Shown here in pieces: positions 11,175 to 21,598 of a stretch of DNA of 64,000 bases. The DNA is from Leptodactylus fallax (Eukaryota > Chordata > Amphibia > Anura > Leptodactylidae): positions 434,001 through 498,000 of the forward strand of contig CAMRHE010000321.1 in assembly GCA_947044405.1 (NCBI GenBank), written 5' to 3'. How positions within the stretch are numbered: the first letter of the stretch is position 1; each line of letters starts with the position of its first letter. Below the pieces are notes generated by a model. The model saw nothing but the letters and a program-made list of their open reading frames with translations, was not told the origin of the DNA and searched no databases. The position numbers and the translations under genes are program-made.

Positions 11175-11734
11175 AGAGGTATTCCCATCTCAAGGATCCT
11201 ATCTATACTGCTAGCTTATGTAAATTCAAGTGTTTTCCTAAATACATTGCTTTAGTAATGCTGCTTCATTTACCTGATATGTGAAATTATTCCTCCTATT
11301 GTTTATACATTGTTTCCTTCGTCCCCATTATGTATCTGAGAACTGTGATAACAGGTCAGAGGATTACTTGACTTGCTGCTCTCTTGGTAGGCAGAGCTCT
11401 CTTTCTGCTCTGTAGTGAGGACAAACAGGTCAGCTAATTGCAGTTTACTGATAAAGGCTTCCACAGTATCAGTCATCTCTCTATGTAAACACAAAGATAA
11501 AACTGAGTTTGCTGTAAGTCCTTTCTCTCCTCTGCATTTAATGTGCATATTATTTGATCTGCATTTATATTAGATTTTTAGTAATCATAATAAACTCTCA
11601 TGGTAAAGGCAATGCCTGTATCTACTGAGGTATTTATAGTGTCCTGTTCATCAAACAGTTAATGCGTGCCAACCAGAAGTGAGAAGAAGAGAAAGCAGGC
11701 AAAGCTGACAACAGAGGGAGATGGGAAAACCCCT
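11175..11734. repeat. TTAA-flanked inverted-repeat element (AGRGGTWTTCCC ends)
   Basis: The left end is TTAA (11171-11174) then AGAGGTATTCCCATCTC. The right end is GAGATGGGAAAACCCCT followed by TTAA (11735-11738). The terminal repeats pair over about 17 bp and the flanks are an exact TTAA duplication. The interior is non-coding. A TTAA duplication is the piggyBac-type signature; assignment to that superfamily is an inference. Confidence 0.75.
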
Positions 11735-11738
11735 TTAA

Positions 11739-13902
11739 ACGAATTGTTCCAAGTTTTGAAGTTACACCCTATTGAGAGCGTCATAATTGGTTGGGTTCTT
11801 CTATGCTGATGGAGCAGCAGTTTGAGCATGTGCCATGCTGCTCTATTCATTCACTCGTGAGTGCCACAAATAACCTTTTATCCCCTATCCTATCAATAGG
11901 AGATAGCTTTAATACTTGGAACAACCCATTTATAGATGTGCCAAAATAATAAAACACTGTGTAACATTTTATGTATTTGACACAAATTATGGCAACTCAG
12001 ATTCTATTAAAACTGACTTGTGATTGCCTCTAAATCTGCCTTAAATATTAAACCTTTGGGGCCTCTTTTGGTGTCAATGTCTGAGCCCACCAGATAATCC
12101 ATTGATATTTTGGTCCTAAGTAGGGGGACTAACAAGCAATCTAATGAAGCTTTCTTTTGTTATTTAAAAATGACTAACTTCAGATTTCATGATTCTCCTG
12201 GCACACTGTTGTTCTACTCACATCCATTCCATGCAATAGCACTTACAGTTGAGTGGAGCAGATCTAGAAGATCAGAATTCCATATCAATTATGCAAAAGA
12301 CAGCACCCTATAACAGTGTCATGGTTAAAGTTAGTATGACCCATAGTATTACATTGTCTGTCTATGGAGTGTTAGCTATGTACTTCATTTAACCTGCTTG
12401 TACTGTGTGAGACTAGTATACCCAAACTTAATAAATAGGAGGGTTGTCCACATACTTATGTTTTTTTAGTGTATATTCCTTTAAAGAAAGTATCATCTGC
12501 TAAACCAGATTGCTCATGACAACAGGCTTACTTTGTACACAGTGGATAGTGGCATAGCTGCAGTGTAATGATGCACAAACAGATCATATAAACTCTGTTT
12601 ATTAACTTTTAATATCCTTATTTTTATACTTTGAATATCACATCAAAAGACACTGGCTTAGTTCACTGTTGCCTCATGAAAATCTTAACTTTTTGAAGCC
12701 ATACATTTTTTATTTTAATAAACCTACCTTTGAAAAAATTTTCAACTCAGTTAACTGCTTCTAAATGCTTGAAGATAAATATTACGTTAAAGAACATGTC
12801 ATAATGTGACACAAGAAATAAACCAATAGATAAAAAAATGAAAAGCACTCTATGTAAAATGGAAAAAAAAAATACCAAAAATAAAATTCCTTGAAGGTCC
12901 TAGGTCTGTTACAAAATCTGTATCAAGGCCCACCAGGCATGTACCATTACTGTTGTGCTGAGGGGCCAAAACTCCATGGTCTTTCTGCAACTACTACTTT
13001 TATACCCCCTATAACTATGCACTTCCAGCTTGCTCTCTCTCTCTCATCTGCCATAACAGTATGGTTTTGCACAGTTTTACACAGTAGAGATCCGACAGTA
13101 ATACTCACAATCACAGTCCTCTCTAATTGCAACCATAACTCTTTATAGGACTACCAATACCATTCATCCACCTAATGCTCAACCAGTAAGTAGGGGCATA
13201 GCTATAGGGAGTGCAGTGCCTTGGAAACTAGACTGACATAGACAGCGCTCCATACTGTGTATTTTAGGGTTGTGTGCTGTCTGTGGTTTATCCATTTTTC
13301 ACATCCATGAAAAGTAGATACATTTTTATTACCGTATTTTTCGGACAGTAAGACACACCTGACCATAAGACGCACCTAGGTTTTGGAGGAGGAAAATAGG
13401 GAAAAAAAATTTGAAGGAAAAAATGTGGTAAAATATCACTAATCTGCCTGTGTGCTTGAATCTGACTAAATTCTCCTATTCTAACTATTGCTTGCAAGCT
13501 TTTCAGAACTGAGCTCTGTATGATGCAGTGAGATGAATCATAGATTCTGCACTATCTCCACCATTACTGCAGCAATCTTCTGATGATGCTTGCAGCATCT
13601 TTTATACTTTATATGATATGGGAACTGTAAGGTGTCCACCTACCACTGCCTATTCACTGAGAGGAAGTCAGCTGATGTCAGGTGGTGCTAGAATGTCAGA
13701 TGTTAAGTCGCACACTTTTCTCTTCTGTATTTCCTGCTCAAACATGATGTGGTGCCCATTTTAGTTAATCTGAGACAAATCTGCATTTGTACAACTTCAT
13801 TTAAAAACCAAACAATTTGGAATGTTTGGGTCGAATTCAGTTCATGACAAAATGGTTAGCCCATCTCTACTTGTGCATGAAAAAGCGTGAACTATAAAAA
13901 TA
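11739..13902. other. No gene seen; fragments of dispersed repeats
   Basis: Mostly unique AT-rich DNA. 13189-13240 resembles hAT-type ends (GGGGCATAGCTATAGGG). 13334-13400 starts CCGTATTTTTCGGACAG and has AAGACGCACCTAGG, the start of a widespread CCGTATTTTTCGG-type inverted-repeat element. 13690-13870 matches 37040-37190 (CCAAACAATTTGGAAT, GGGTCGAA), so it belongs to a dispersed family. No coding evidence. Confidence 0.5.
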
Positions 13903-13906
13903 TTAA

Positions 13907-14265
13907 CCCCTTCCGACTGCAGGCATTTTTCGATTTTCGTTTTTGACTCCCCATCTTTCAAACCCCTTAACAGAGCCATATGAGGACTTAATGTTTGCTG
14001 GACAAATTGTACTACGTAATGGTACAATTTACTATTACATAGGATGCTCTTGGAACTGGAAAAAAAAAATTACAATGGGGTGGAATTGAAGAAAACCTGT
14101 ATTTATGTGACTTTGAAGCTAAGACCCCACGTAGCGTCCCGCAGAAAAAAAAGCATTGTGGGAAAAACTGCGGAGGCAACACGTTGCAGTTTTTCCTGTA
14201 GCGCTTTTCACAGAAAGTTTGCAGAGGTTTACTTATTTAAATACCTGGCGGATGTCAGGAATGGG
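13907..14265. repeat. CCCCTTCC-type TTAA element with a nested MITE piece
   Basis: TTAA (13903-13906) is followed by CCCCTTCCGACTGCAGG. The right end is GATGTCAGGAATGGG then TTAA (14266-14269). The body shares TTTTTGACTCCCCATC and GAGCCATATGAGG with the element at 60925-61452. An A-type MITE fragment sits inside (14110-14232). Confidence 0.75.
14110..14232. repeat. A-type MITE fragment nested in the CCCCTTCC element
   Basis: It starts AAGCTAAGACCCCACGTAGCG and continues through TTGCAGTTTTTCC to CACAGAAAGTTTGCAGAG. Only the left third is present; the right end is missing. Confidence 0.65.
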
Positions 14266-14549
14266 TTAAAAAATGTATTCCATAAGGTGAATGCCATAGT
14301 GTTAAAAATATTAAAATAGCTGAGTCCATGTTTGTTCGTTGTTTCGCCATCATGAAAAAATGTATAAAAACTAAGTAAAATGATGCATGTTCCCCAAAAT
14401 GGTATACAGTAAATAAAAACTACATCTTGTACTGAAAAAAAGAAAGATGACTAACACAACTCCGTGCAAGGAAGAATAAAAAAAGTTATGAGTGTCAGAG
14501 TATACAACTAATGCTTGTTAGCAATTTTTAAAGCTTTTGATTTTTGTAA

Positions 14550-14778
14550 GGCTAAGGCCCCATGTTGCGGAAAAGCTGCTATTATTTGTTGCAGATTTTG
14601 TTACATTTTTTTAGTCAAATCCAGGAGAGGCTACAAAAGAAATGGTAAATACAAAGGGAACACTTATACTTACTTCTCCCTTACGCTCAATCCACACCTG
14701 GCTTTGGCTAAAAAAAAAAGGCAGCAAAATCGGCAACATAAAAAGCAGCTTTTCCACAATGAGGGGTCTTAGCCTAAA
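14550..14778. repeat. B-type MITE
   Basis: It begins GGCTAAGGCCCCATGTTGC and ends CCACAATGAGGGGTCTTAGCC. The flanks are GTAA and TAAA. The interior CTCAATCCACACCTGGC and GAGGCTACAAAAG match 29656-29902. Confidence 0.75.
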
Positions 14779-15459
14779 GGTATTAAAACAACCAACAAAT
14801 ATAAGAAACATGTAATTTTTAATGCCCATTTCTTTCTTAATTAAACCCTATTCTGAATTTTTTTCCAGATGCTCTGTGTAGTGGAATTAATATTAAATGG
14901 TAAAATTACAAAGTACAATTTTGAAAACAAAATTACAAAGTACAATTTGTCCTGTAAAAAGTAGACATAATGAAAAAATTTCAATAAATGTCCCCACTCA
15001 GGAACAATTTGGATATTTTTTTTTCCCCAAGTATATGGTTGTGAATAAAACCGCATGTCAGCTGTTAGTTTCAAAGCAGTGCAAACCCCACTGAGGAAAC
15101 TTTCCAAACTTTGTGATCCCAAAGCATCAAATTTTACTGCAACCAAGTCAGTTATACAATGATAAAGAGCCACATTCACAATATTTCCAAAATTACTAAT
15201 TCCCACCCAAAATGGGTTCATTCAAGCCTGCTGACAGCTTTCCTATCACTGCTCTGTAGAGAGTATGTCTTTACAGCACACTAAGAAATTCCAAAATCTT
15301 AAAACCCTGAAACAGTTGCTAAATAAAGCCACATTATTCCTGGGGTTGGTCTCGAAAAATCTTTGTTACTGCAACTTGGTTTAACTTTTTTCTTTGCTTA
15401 ATGCCTGAATAAGAAAAATAGTTTCTTGTCTGAAGCAACAGACTTTTCTAAATTCTTTT
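14779..15459. other. No gene seen; unique AT-rich DNA
   Basis: Includes a local duplication near 14908-14950 (AAATTACAAAGTACAATTT twice). No coding or RNA signal recognised. Confidence 0.5.
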
Positions 15460-15720
15460 TTTCCCTGTGCTTTCTTATGATAATTGCTTGGCACCATGGC
15501 AACATTTCAAACAAGAAGGCCTTACAACAAAAGCTGCATCGGGAGAGGATCAGTGCACTTTCTCAGTATCTATAGGCATGGCAGCCAGCGTCAGCTTTTT
15601 GAGAAAGTTATTTGATGGATGTGTCTCAGAAAGCATTGTGTTGGCTCAAGCAGCCGGCGTGTAATTAATGCAAGGATTTCCATTAAGGATCTACCTGATT
15701 CTTCTTGCCATGTTATGTAA
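15460..15720. promoter_or_regulatory. Candidate conserved non-coding (enhancer-like) island
   Basis: This is a high-complexity, non-repetitive stretch within AT-rich DNA. It contains CACCATGGCAACA (half of an RFX X-box), TTGGCTCAAGCAGCC (NFI-like half-site) and GTAATTAATGCAAGG (homeodomain TAATTA next to an octamer-like ATGCAA). A short open frame crosses it but lacks protein-like features. Regulatory function is an inference from motif density alone. Confidence 0.25.
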
Positions 15721-16492
15721 ATGACTAGGGGAATGTGTTAAGGGAGGCCAGTGAGCAAGCAGTTTTTTACTACAGAGAACAGAACTTTATACAGAATAAG
15801 TATGTAGCTTGCTTTATCTTTATATTTTAGCCCTTCACTATTGTTCAAAACACAAATTAGCAGTGAAATAAGAGGATGGTCCTGAAATTATGTAACCAAT
15901 AATACACTACACACAGTAGTTCTATGATTTGCAAGGTAAAAGTTCACAGGATGAAGTGATGCATGATACAATAATGAGTTCTGGGTCCATTTCCAGGAAG
16001 GAACCCAAGCTGTACAGATAGACCTTATGTATGTAGATAATGTAGCTGGGTCAAGTTAAAGAGGATCTTTCATGTCTTCAAACCCCTACAACATTATTTA
16101 GCTGCTCCTATAGCAGAGATATCAGTGCCTTTAGTTTGCCTACTGATATCATTGTACTGTCAAGTGGCAGTGGAAAACACCTCCTTGATGGTATACTTGG
16201 AAAAACCGGTATAGGAAGAAAAAAACTAATAAAATATAACTTTTATTGATAATCTATAAAAGAGCTAATAGTGTGCCTTAATTCTGGCTAAAATCAAGTA
16301 ATACTGATACCTACTAATACAGTGGGTAGGAACATGTGCATCATCGAGTAACACATGTAACTTATTGAAGGGAGAGTAATGCACATATCCATCTATATGG
16401 GCACAAGTCACATTGGTGTCGAGTTGTGTAAAATTATACCCGCTTCACTAAAAGTGAATGACACAGGACATCCCTAAAAGATCGAGTTAGTG
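15721..16492. other. No gene seen; repeat fragments
   Basis: 16060-16180 (TTAAAGAGGATCTTTCATG, GAGATATCAGTGCC, CTGTCAAGTGGCAGTGG) matches, in reverse, 20880-20975. 16200-16492 is the first piece of a dispersed repeat that seems to continue at 17360-17612 and 18397-18960, interrupted by two AGGGG elements. Confidence 0.4.
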
Positions 16493-16496
16493 TTAA

Positions 16497-17355
16497 AGGG
16501 GTTGTTAGGGATAAAATAATAATTGAACACTAAACTAAATACCCTCCCCCCCCCTCCCGCCTAACTTCTAACTTACTTGCTTTATAAAAATTTTTTCTTT
16601 TCCCAGATCACTGGGGCAGTCATGTGACTGCCCCAGGCACGTTTTCTGATTTTCCGGTGACATTCTGTTTTTCCCCTTTTCCGGAAATGAAACATCACCA
16701 ATCCTACCCCCCCCCCCCACCCCATTATACCTGTCTTCATGTCCTGATCTTCTGGGCATAAAACGTCACTTTCTTCACTTCTGCCAGCTCTATTACGCAA
16801 GTGCCGGCAAACGTGAAGAGAAGGAGTTGGCCTTCCACGCATGCGCAATAGAGGCGGTACTCCGGCTCTATTCCGCAGGCACCAGCAGAAGTCAAGAGAA
16901 GAAGGAGTCGGTAGCACAGAAGAAAGCGAACTCCATGACAGGAAGACAGGTAAGTATGATGAGATGGGGTGTGGGCTGAGTTAGTTAGTTAGTTAGGTAG
17001 GGCTAGCAGTCTGCAGGTTAGCCAGGGAAACAGGGAGGGAGTGTGAGAGTGAGTGGGAGGGAGTGAGAGGGGGATCTGAGTGAAGCGCAATGCATCATAG
17101 TAGTTGTAGGATAAGAGAGCAGGAAGCTACCCATATAAACAAATGCAGAGGATACCAGGAGCTCTAAGAGAAACCCAGAAATTGCTCAAAACACTGCTAA
17201 AGGTATTTGGGTGCACTTACTAACCCATTAATAACACTAACAGACCTTTTTCAAAAAAAGTTTTTTTGCCTGGAAAATAATAATAATAATAATAATAATA
17301 AATTTTATTTATATAGCGTCAACATATTCCGCAGCACTGTACAATTTGTACCCCT
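16497..17355 (+). repeat. AGGGG-type TTAA element (copy 2) with a nested LINE tail
   Basis: TTAA (16493-16496) then AGGGGTTGTTAGGGAT; the right end is GCCTGGAAAA...CCCC then TTAA (17356-17359). A 73-bp LINE 3' end splits the right terminal repeat. Inside are CACTGGGGCAGTCATGTGACTG, a C-rich tract, a GA-rich stretch ending AGGAAGACAG followed by GTAAGTATGATG (donor-like, GT at 16950), and AGTTAGTTAGTTAGG. Non-coding. Confidence 0.75.
17278..17350 (-). mobile_element. Very short LINE 3'-end insertion (L2/CR1 tail)
   Basis: (TAA)n is followed by ATTTTATTTATATAGCG and CATATTCCGCAGCACTG, identical in type to the 3' end of the LINE at 58834. Only about 73 bp of LINE is present. It sits between AAAA and CCCC of the AGGGG element's right terminal repeat. 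Confidence 0.8.
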
Positions 17356-17616
17356 TTAACTGTCAAGTGGAGGCCAGAATTGTCTAATTGGCTTCATCCC
17401 AAGTGGTCAGCAACATAGAGTCTAATTCTAGAGTATCCGATTAACAGGTCAAGTCTCTAGAAGTAGCTAATGAACAGATATCGAGGGATGCCTGCATTAA
17501 AGTATAAATCTTGTGTATCATTAAATCTCAATGTGTTTCCCCCTATATAATAGCCGCAGGGCTGGTCAGGACATTCAGGAGATATAAAATCGATGGGTAC
17601 ACATATGTGCAGCTAA

Positions 17617-18392
17617 AGGGGTTGTCTGGGATGAAAAGATAACTTAATACTAAGCTAAACACCCTCCCCCGTCTAACTTCTAAATAACTTACTTTAAAAA
17701 AATGTATATTTTCCCAGATTGCCGAGGCGGTCAAGTGACCACCCCAGGCACATTTTCTGATTTCCTGGTGACGTTCCATTTCCCAGTTTCCAGAAATGGA
17801 ACATCACCAATACTCTCTCCTCCAACCCCATCATACTTACATGTCTTCATGTCCTGATCTTCTGGGCATGAACAGTCACTTCCTTCACATCTGCCTGCGC
17901 CTGCAGAAAAGGAGAAGGAGCCAACCTCCCACACCTGTGCAATAGAGCCAGAGTAGATGAGAAGAGGAGAAGAACAGAGGGATCTCCCGTACCCAGAAGA
18001 TCCAGACAGGAAGACAGGTCAGTATGATGGAGTGGGGGGGGGGGTGATGAGGTGGGGGGGCTGAGTTAGTTAGCTAGTTAGGTAGAGCTAGTAGTCCGCA
18101 GACTAGCTAGGGAAACAGGGAGGGGGTGTGAGAGAGGGATGGGGAGGGAGAGAGAGAGGTATCTGAGTGAAGAGCAATGCATCATGGTAGTTGTAGGATA
18201 AGAGAGCAGAAAGCTACCCATGTAAACAAATGCAGAGGATACCAGGAGCTCCCAGAAAAAACCCACTGCTAAAAACACCCACCCAACACCCAAAACACTG
18301 CTAAAGGTATTTGGGTGCACTTATTAACCCATTAATAGCACTAACAGACCTTTTTTTTTTTTTAAAAAAGATTTTTTGGCCGGAAAACCCCT
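17617..18392 (+). repeat. AGGGG-type TTAA element (copy 3)
   Basis: CTAA (17613-17616) then AGGGGTTGTCTGGGAT; the right end GGCCGGAAAACCCCT is followed by TTAA (18393-18396). The body follows copy 2: CACGTGACC-type core, GA-rich segment, GGAAGACAG then GTCAGTATGATGG (GT at 18018), and AATGCATCATGGTAG. Non-coding. Confidence 0.75.
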
Positions 18393-18464
18393 TTAAACTC
18401 CAGTTCCCAGTGTTCTGATGGTGAACACTGGTACTGAAATAGCCGACACTGGACACTGACAAAA

Positions 18465-18660
18465 GCGGGGTTTATATAGTCAGGTCCCATGTCTATGGAC
18501 CGCCTCATCTAATGACGTCATCAGTGCCCAGTCAATCAGAATACCAGACATGCCTCCAGAGGGAAGCACGTCAGTCATAGGAAGCAGTCTTGTTGCTAAG
18601 TAACAGGGACGTTGAGTCCCACTGTGTTCACATCATGGGATCAGGGAATCAGGTAAGTAT
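18465..18660 (+). promoter_or_regulatory. Promoter-like arrangement with CRE, X-box-like site and splice donor
   Basis: In order: TTTATATAG (TATA-like, about 18470), TGACGTCA (CRE palindrome, 18513-18520), GTTGCTAAGTAAC (X-box-like, 18592-18604), ATG at 18635, and CAG|GTAAGTAT with GT at 18653. It lies in a dispersed repeat interrupted by two MITEs, so it is more likely a transposon's own promoter and first exon than a host gene. Function is inferred. Confidence 0.3.
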
Positions 18661-19148
18661 CACAATTGAATCAGCAAAGTAAGCAGATCAACCATACTAA
18701 AAATGTAGAATCCTGTATGGACTCCAAACATTGGGGAAAGGTTGACAATAAGGATAATGTTGGATCAGGCCACATATGGTCGAGGCAGATCATCATGCCC
18801 CAAAATCTGCGGCACAATCAAATCAGCTCATCTGAATATAATCCAAGCCATACAATTTCAATGATGGCAGCTAAATTTATGTCATGAGAGGGTATGTCTC
18901 ACATATATAAACGGATGAGTCTGGATACTCCACCAGTGAAGAATATTCAAAAAACACAGAAAAAATTATATAATAATATAATTATCATCATGATAGAATA
19001 ATATCATTTTTTCTGTGTTTTCTGAATCCAAATTCTTTCTCATTGAATACATTTTGTGAGGCTGGCTGTTATTTAAATTTTTTTTAACATCACCAATCAT
19101 AATATGGATAGGATTGTCTTTTGCACTTTATCATGGGTATATATACAG
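18661..19148. other. No gene seen; contains one strong hairpin
   Basis: 18944-19027 forms an inverted repeat: ATTCAAAAAACACAGAAAAA pairs with TTTTTTCTGTGTTTTCTGAA around an AT-rich loop. Otherwise no support for any gene. Confidence 0.5.
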
Positions 19149-19150
19149 TA

Positions 19151-19412
19151 CAGACCAAAAGTTTGGACACACCTTCTCATTCCAAGAGTTTTCTGTATTT
19201 TCATGACTATAAAAATTGTAGATTCACACTGAAGGCATCAAAACTATGAATTAACACATGTGGAATTATATACTTAACAAAAAAGTGTGAAACAACTGAA
19301 AATATGTCTTATATTCTAGGTTCTTCAAAGTAGCCACCTTTTGCTTTGATTACTGCTTTGCACACTCTTGGCATTCTCTTGATGAGCTTCAAGAGGTAGT
19401 CACCTGAAATGG
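19151..19412 (+). repeat. Left terminal inverted repeat of the DD38E element
   Basis: It pairs with 20509-20770 from CAGACCAAAAG to ACCTGAAATGG. Differences are few, for example CACACC versus CATACC near the tip. Confidence 0.9.
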
Positions 19413-19559
19413 TTTTCAATTCACAGGTGTGCCCTGTCAGGTTTAATAAGTGGGATTTCTTGCCTTATAAATGGGATTGGGACCATCAGTTGTGTTGTTC
19501 AGAAGTCAGGTGGATACACAGCTGATAGTCCTACTGAATGGAGTGTTAGAATTTGTATT

Positions 19560-20612
19560 ATGGCAAGAAAAAAGCAGCTAAGTAAAGAAAAACGAGTGGC
19601 CATCATTACTTTAAGAAATGAAGGTCAGTCAGTCTGAAAAACTGGGAAAACTTTGAAAGTGTCCCCAAGTGCAGTGGCCAAAACCATCAAGCGCTACAAA
19701 GAAACTGGCTCACATGAGGACCGCCCCAGGAAAGGAAGACCAAGAGTCACCTCTGCTGCGGAGGATAAGTTCATCCGAGTCACCAGCCTCAGAAATCGCA
19801 GGTTAACAGCAGCTCAGATTAGAGACAAGGTCAATGCCACACAGAGTTCTAGAAGCAGACACATCTCTACAACAACTGTTAAGAGGCGACTGTGTGCAGC
19901 AGGCCTTCATGGTAAAGTAGCTGCTAGGATACCACTGCTAAGGACAGGCAACAAGCAGAAGAGACTTGTTTGGGCTAAAGAACACAAGGAATGGACATTA
20001 GACCTGTGGAAATCTGTGATTTGGTCTGATGAGTCCAAATTTGAGATCTTTGGTTCCAACCACCGTGTCTTTGTGCGACGCAGAAAAGGTGAACGAATGG
20101 ACTCTACATGCCTGGTTCCCACCGTGAAGCATGGAGGAGGAGGTGCGATGGTGTGGGGGTGCTTTCCTGTTGACACTGTTGGGGATTTATTCAAAATTGA
20201 AGGAATACTGAACCAGCATGGTTACCACAGCATCTTGCAGCGGCATACTATTCCATCCAGTTTGCGTTTAGTTGGACCATCATTTATTTTTCAACAGGAC
20301 AATGACCCCAAACACACCTCCAGACTGTGTAAGGGCTATCTGACCAAGAAGGAGAGTGATGGGGTGCTACGCCAGATGACCTGGCCTCCACAGTCACCAG
20401 ACCTGAACCCAATCGAGATGGTTTGGGGTGAGCTGCACCGCAGAGTGAAGGCAAAAGGGCCAACAAATGCTAAGCATCTCTGGGAACTCCTTCAAGACTG
20501 TTGGAAGACCATTTCAGGTGACTACCTCTTGAAGTTCATCAAGAGAATGCCAAGAGTGTGCAAAGCAATAATCAAAGCAAAAAGTGGCTACTTTGAAGAA
20601 CCTAGAATATAA
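19560..20612 (+). pseudogene. Tc1-like DD38E transposase with one premature stop
   Basis: ATG at 19560 opens a 350-residue frame. TGA at 19635-19637 (codon 26) is the only stop before the natural end at 20610-20612. N-terminal paired-like DNA-binding helices include KKQLSKEKRVAIITLRNEG and SAVAKTIKRYKETGS, followed by an AT-hook-like GRPRV. The catalytic triad is D157 (VIWSDESKFEIFG), D247 (FQQDNDPKHTS) and E286 (PDLNPIEMVWGEL). WGCF and HGGGGAMVWG are typical Tc1 landmarks. The stop probably arose from CGA by deamination, since relatives often have Arg there; this is inference. Translation could restart at the ATG at 19653 but would lose the first DNA-binding helices. Confidence 0.93.
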
Positions 20613-20770
20613 GACATATTTTCAGTTGTTTCACACTTTTTTGTTAAGTATATAATTCCACATGTGTTAATTCATAGTTTTGATGCCTTCAGTGTGAATC
20701 TACAATTTTTATAGTCATGAAAATACAGAAAACTCTTGGAATGAGAGGGTATGTCCAAACTTTTGGACTG
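20509..20770 (-). repeat. Right terminal inverted repeat of the DD38E element, overlapping the CDS
   Basis: Reverse complement of 19151-19412. Positions 20509-20612 also encode the transposase C-terminus, so one DNA segment acts as both coding sequence and terminal repeat. Confidence 0.9.
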
Positions 20771-20772
20771 TA

Positions 20773-20817
<45 letters not shown>
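20773..20817. repeat. (TA)n microsatellite
   Basis: About 42 bp of alternating TA directly beside the right TA flank of the DD38E element. Confidence 0.9.
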
Positions 20818-20820
<3 letters not shown>

Positions 20821-21033
20821 GATATAATATTTATTTGCTTCATAGCTTGATAATATACGTGTACTATCTTTTACTACCAAGAGGCTGTTCTCCACTGCCC
20901 AGAGACTTCCCACTTGACAGTACACTTCTATTGGATACCAAAATAATGGCCCTGATATCTCTGTAACTGTGATAGCTACCCAAAGAAATGTACCAGGGTA
21001 TTCAGAAGAACAGTGGTTTTCTAAAGGTTTATA
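20818..21033. other. Dispersed repeat fragment
   Basis: 20880-20975 is the reverse of 16117-16180 (GACAGTACAC, GATATCTCTGTAAC blocks). No gene seen. Confidence 0.4.
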
Positions 21034-21412
21034 CCCTGTTTCCCCGAAAATAAGACAGCGTCTTATATTAATTTTTGCTCCCAAAGATGTGCTGTGTCTT
21101 ATTTTCAGGGGATGTCTTATTTTTTTTTCAATGAAGAAGAATTCACATTTATTGCTGAACAAAAAAATGAACATTTATTATGTACTGTACAGTATTTGTC
21201 ATCACAAACCAGCATAACCAGACAAACTGTGAATCCTATCAAGAATTTCTTACTACCGTACCATTATTTCCATGTACAACAATTAACAGTATGGTACATT
21301 TACCAATATTTACGGTACGAATAGAAAGTAAAATTTATTCAATGAAAGTTATGTCATCATCTTCTAGGACATCATCATAACAATCCAAACCATTAATTTC
21401 CCTGCACACAGT

Positions 21413-21595
21413 ATCATGTCCCATAGTGGCCCCTGCACACAGTATCATATCCCATAGTGGCCCCTGCACACAGTATCATGCCCCATAGTGGCCCCTGCAC
21501 ACAGTATCATTCCCCATAGTGGCCCCTGCACACAGTATCATGCCCCATAGTGGCCCCTGCACACAGTAGTTTGCCCCATAGTGGACCACCCATGA
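21413..21595. repeat. 31-bp minisatellite, about 6 units
   Basis: The unit is CACACAGTATCATG-CCCCATAGTGGCCCCTG, repeated head to tail with point changes. It is the same unit as at 62490-62945 and related to 47515-48255 and 41490-41940. There are no spacers, so it is not CRISPR. Confidence 0.9.
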
Positions 21596-21598
21596 ACA

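Larger units (their letters stand above)
19151..20770 (+). mobile_element. Nearly intact Tc1/mariner element, DD38E type (Intruder-like)
   Basis: 1620 bp, bounded by TA at 19149-19150 and 20771-20772. The ends are CAGACCAAAAGTTTGGACA on the left and, reversed, CAGTCCAAAAGTTTGGACA on the right. The inverted repeats run about 262 bp (19151-19412 and 20509-20770) with only scattered differences, and the right one overlaps the last about 34 codons of the transposase. A spacing of 38 residues between the last two catalytic acids, rather than 34, fits the family published as Intruder (DD38E), reported in frogs among others; that name is from memory. Only one in-frame stop was noticed. Confidence 0.92.

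Noticed and set aside
19907..20194. Antisense frame over the DD38E transposase
   Set aside because: Shadow of the real transposase frame; no independent motifs. The same applies to 49626-50294 opposite the DD34E transposase.
20751..21324. Frames with alternating Ile-Tyr stretch
   Set aside because: They come from the (TA)n microsatellite and the element next to it.
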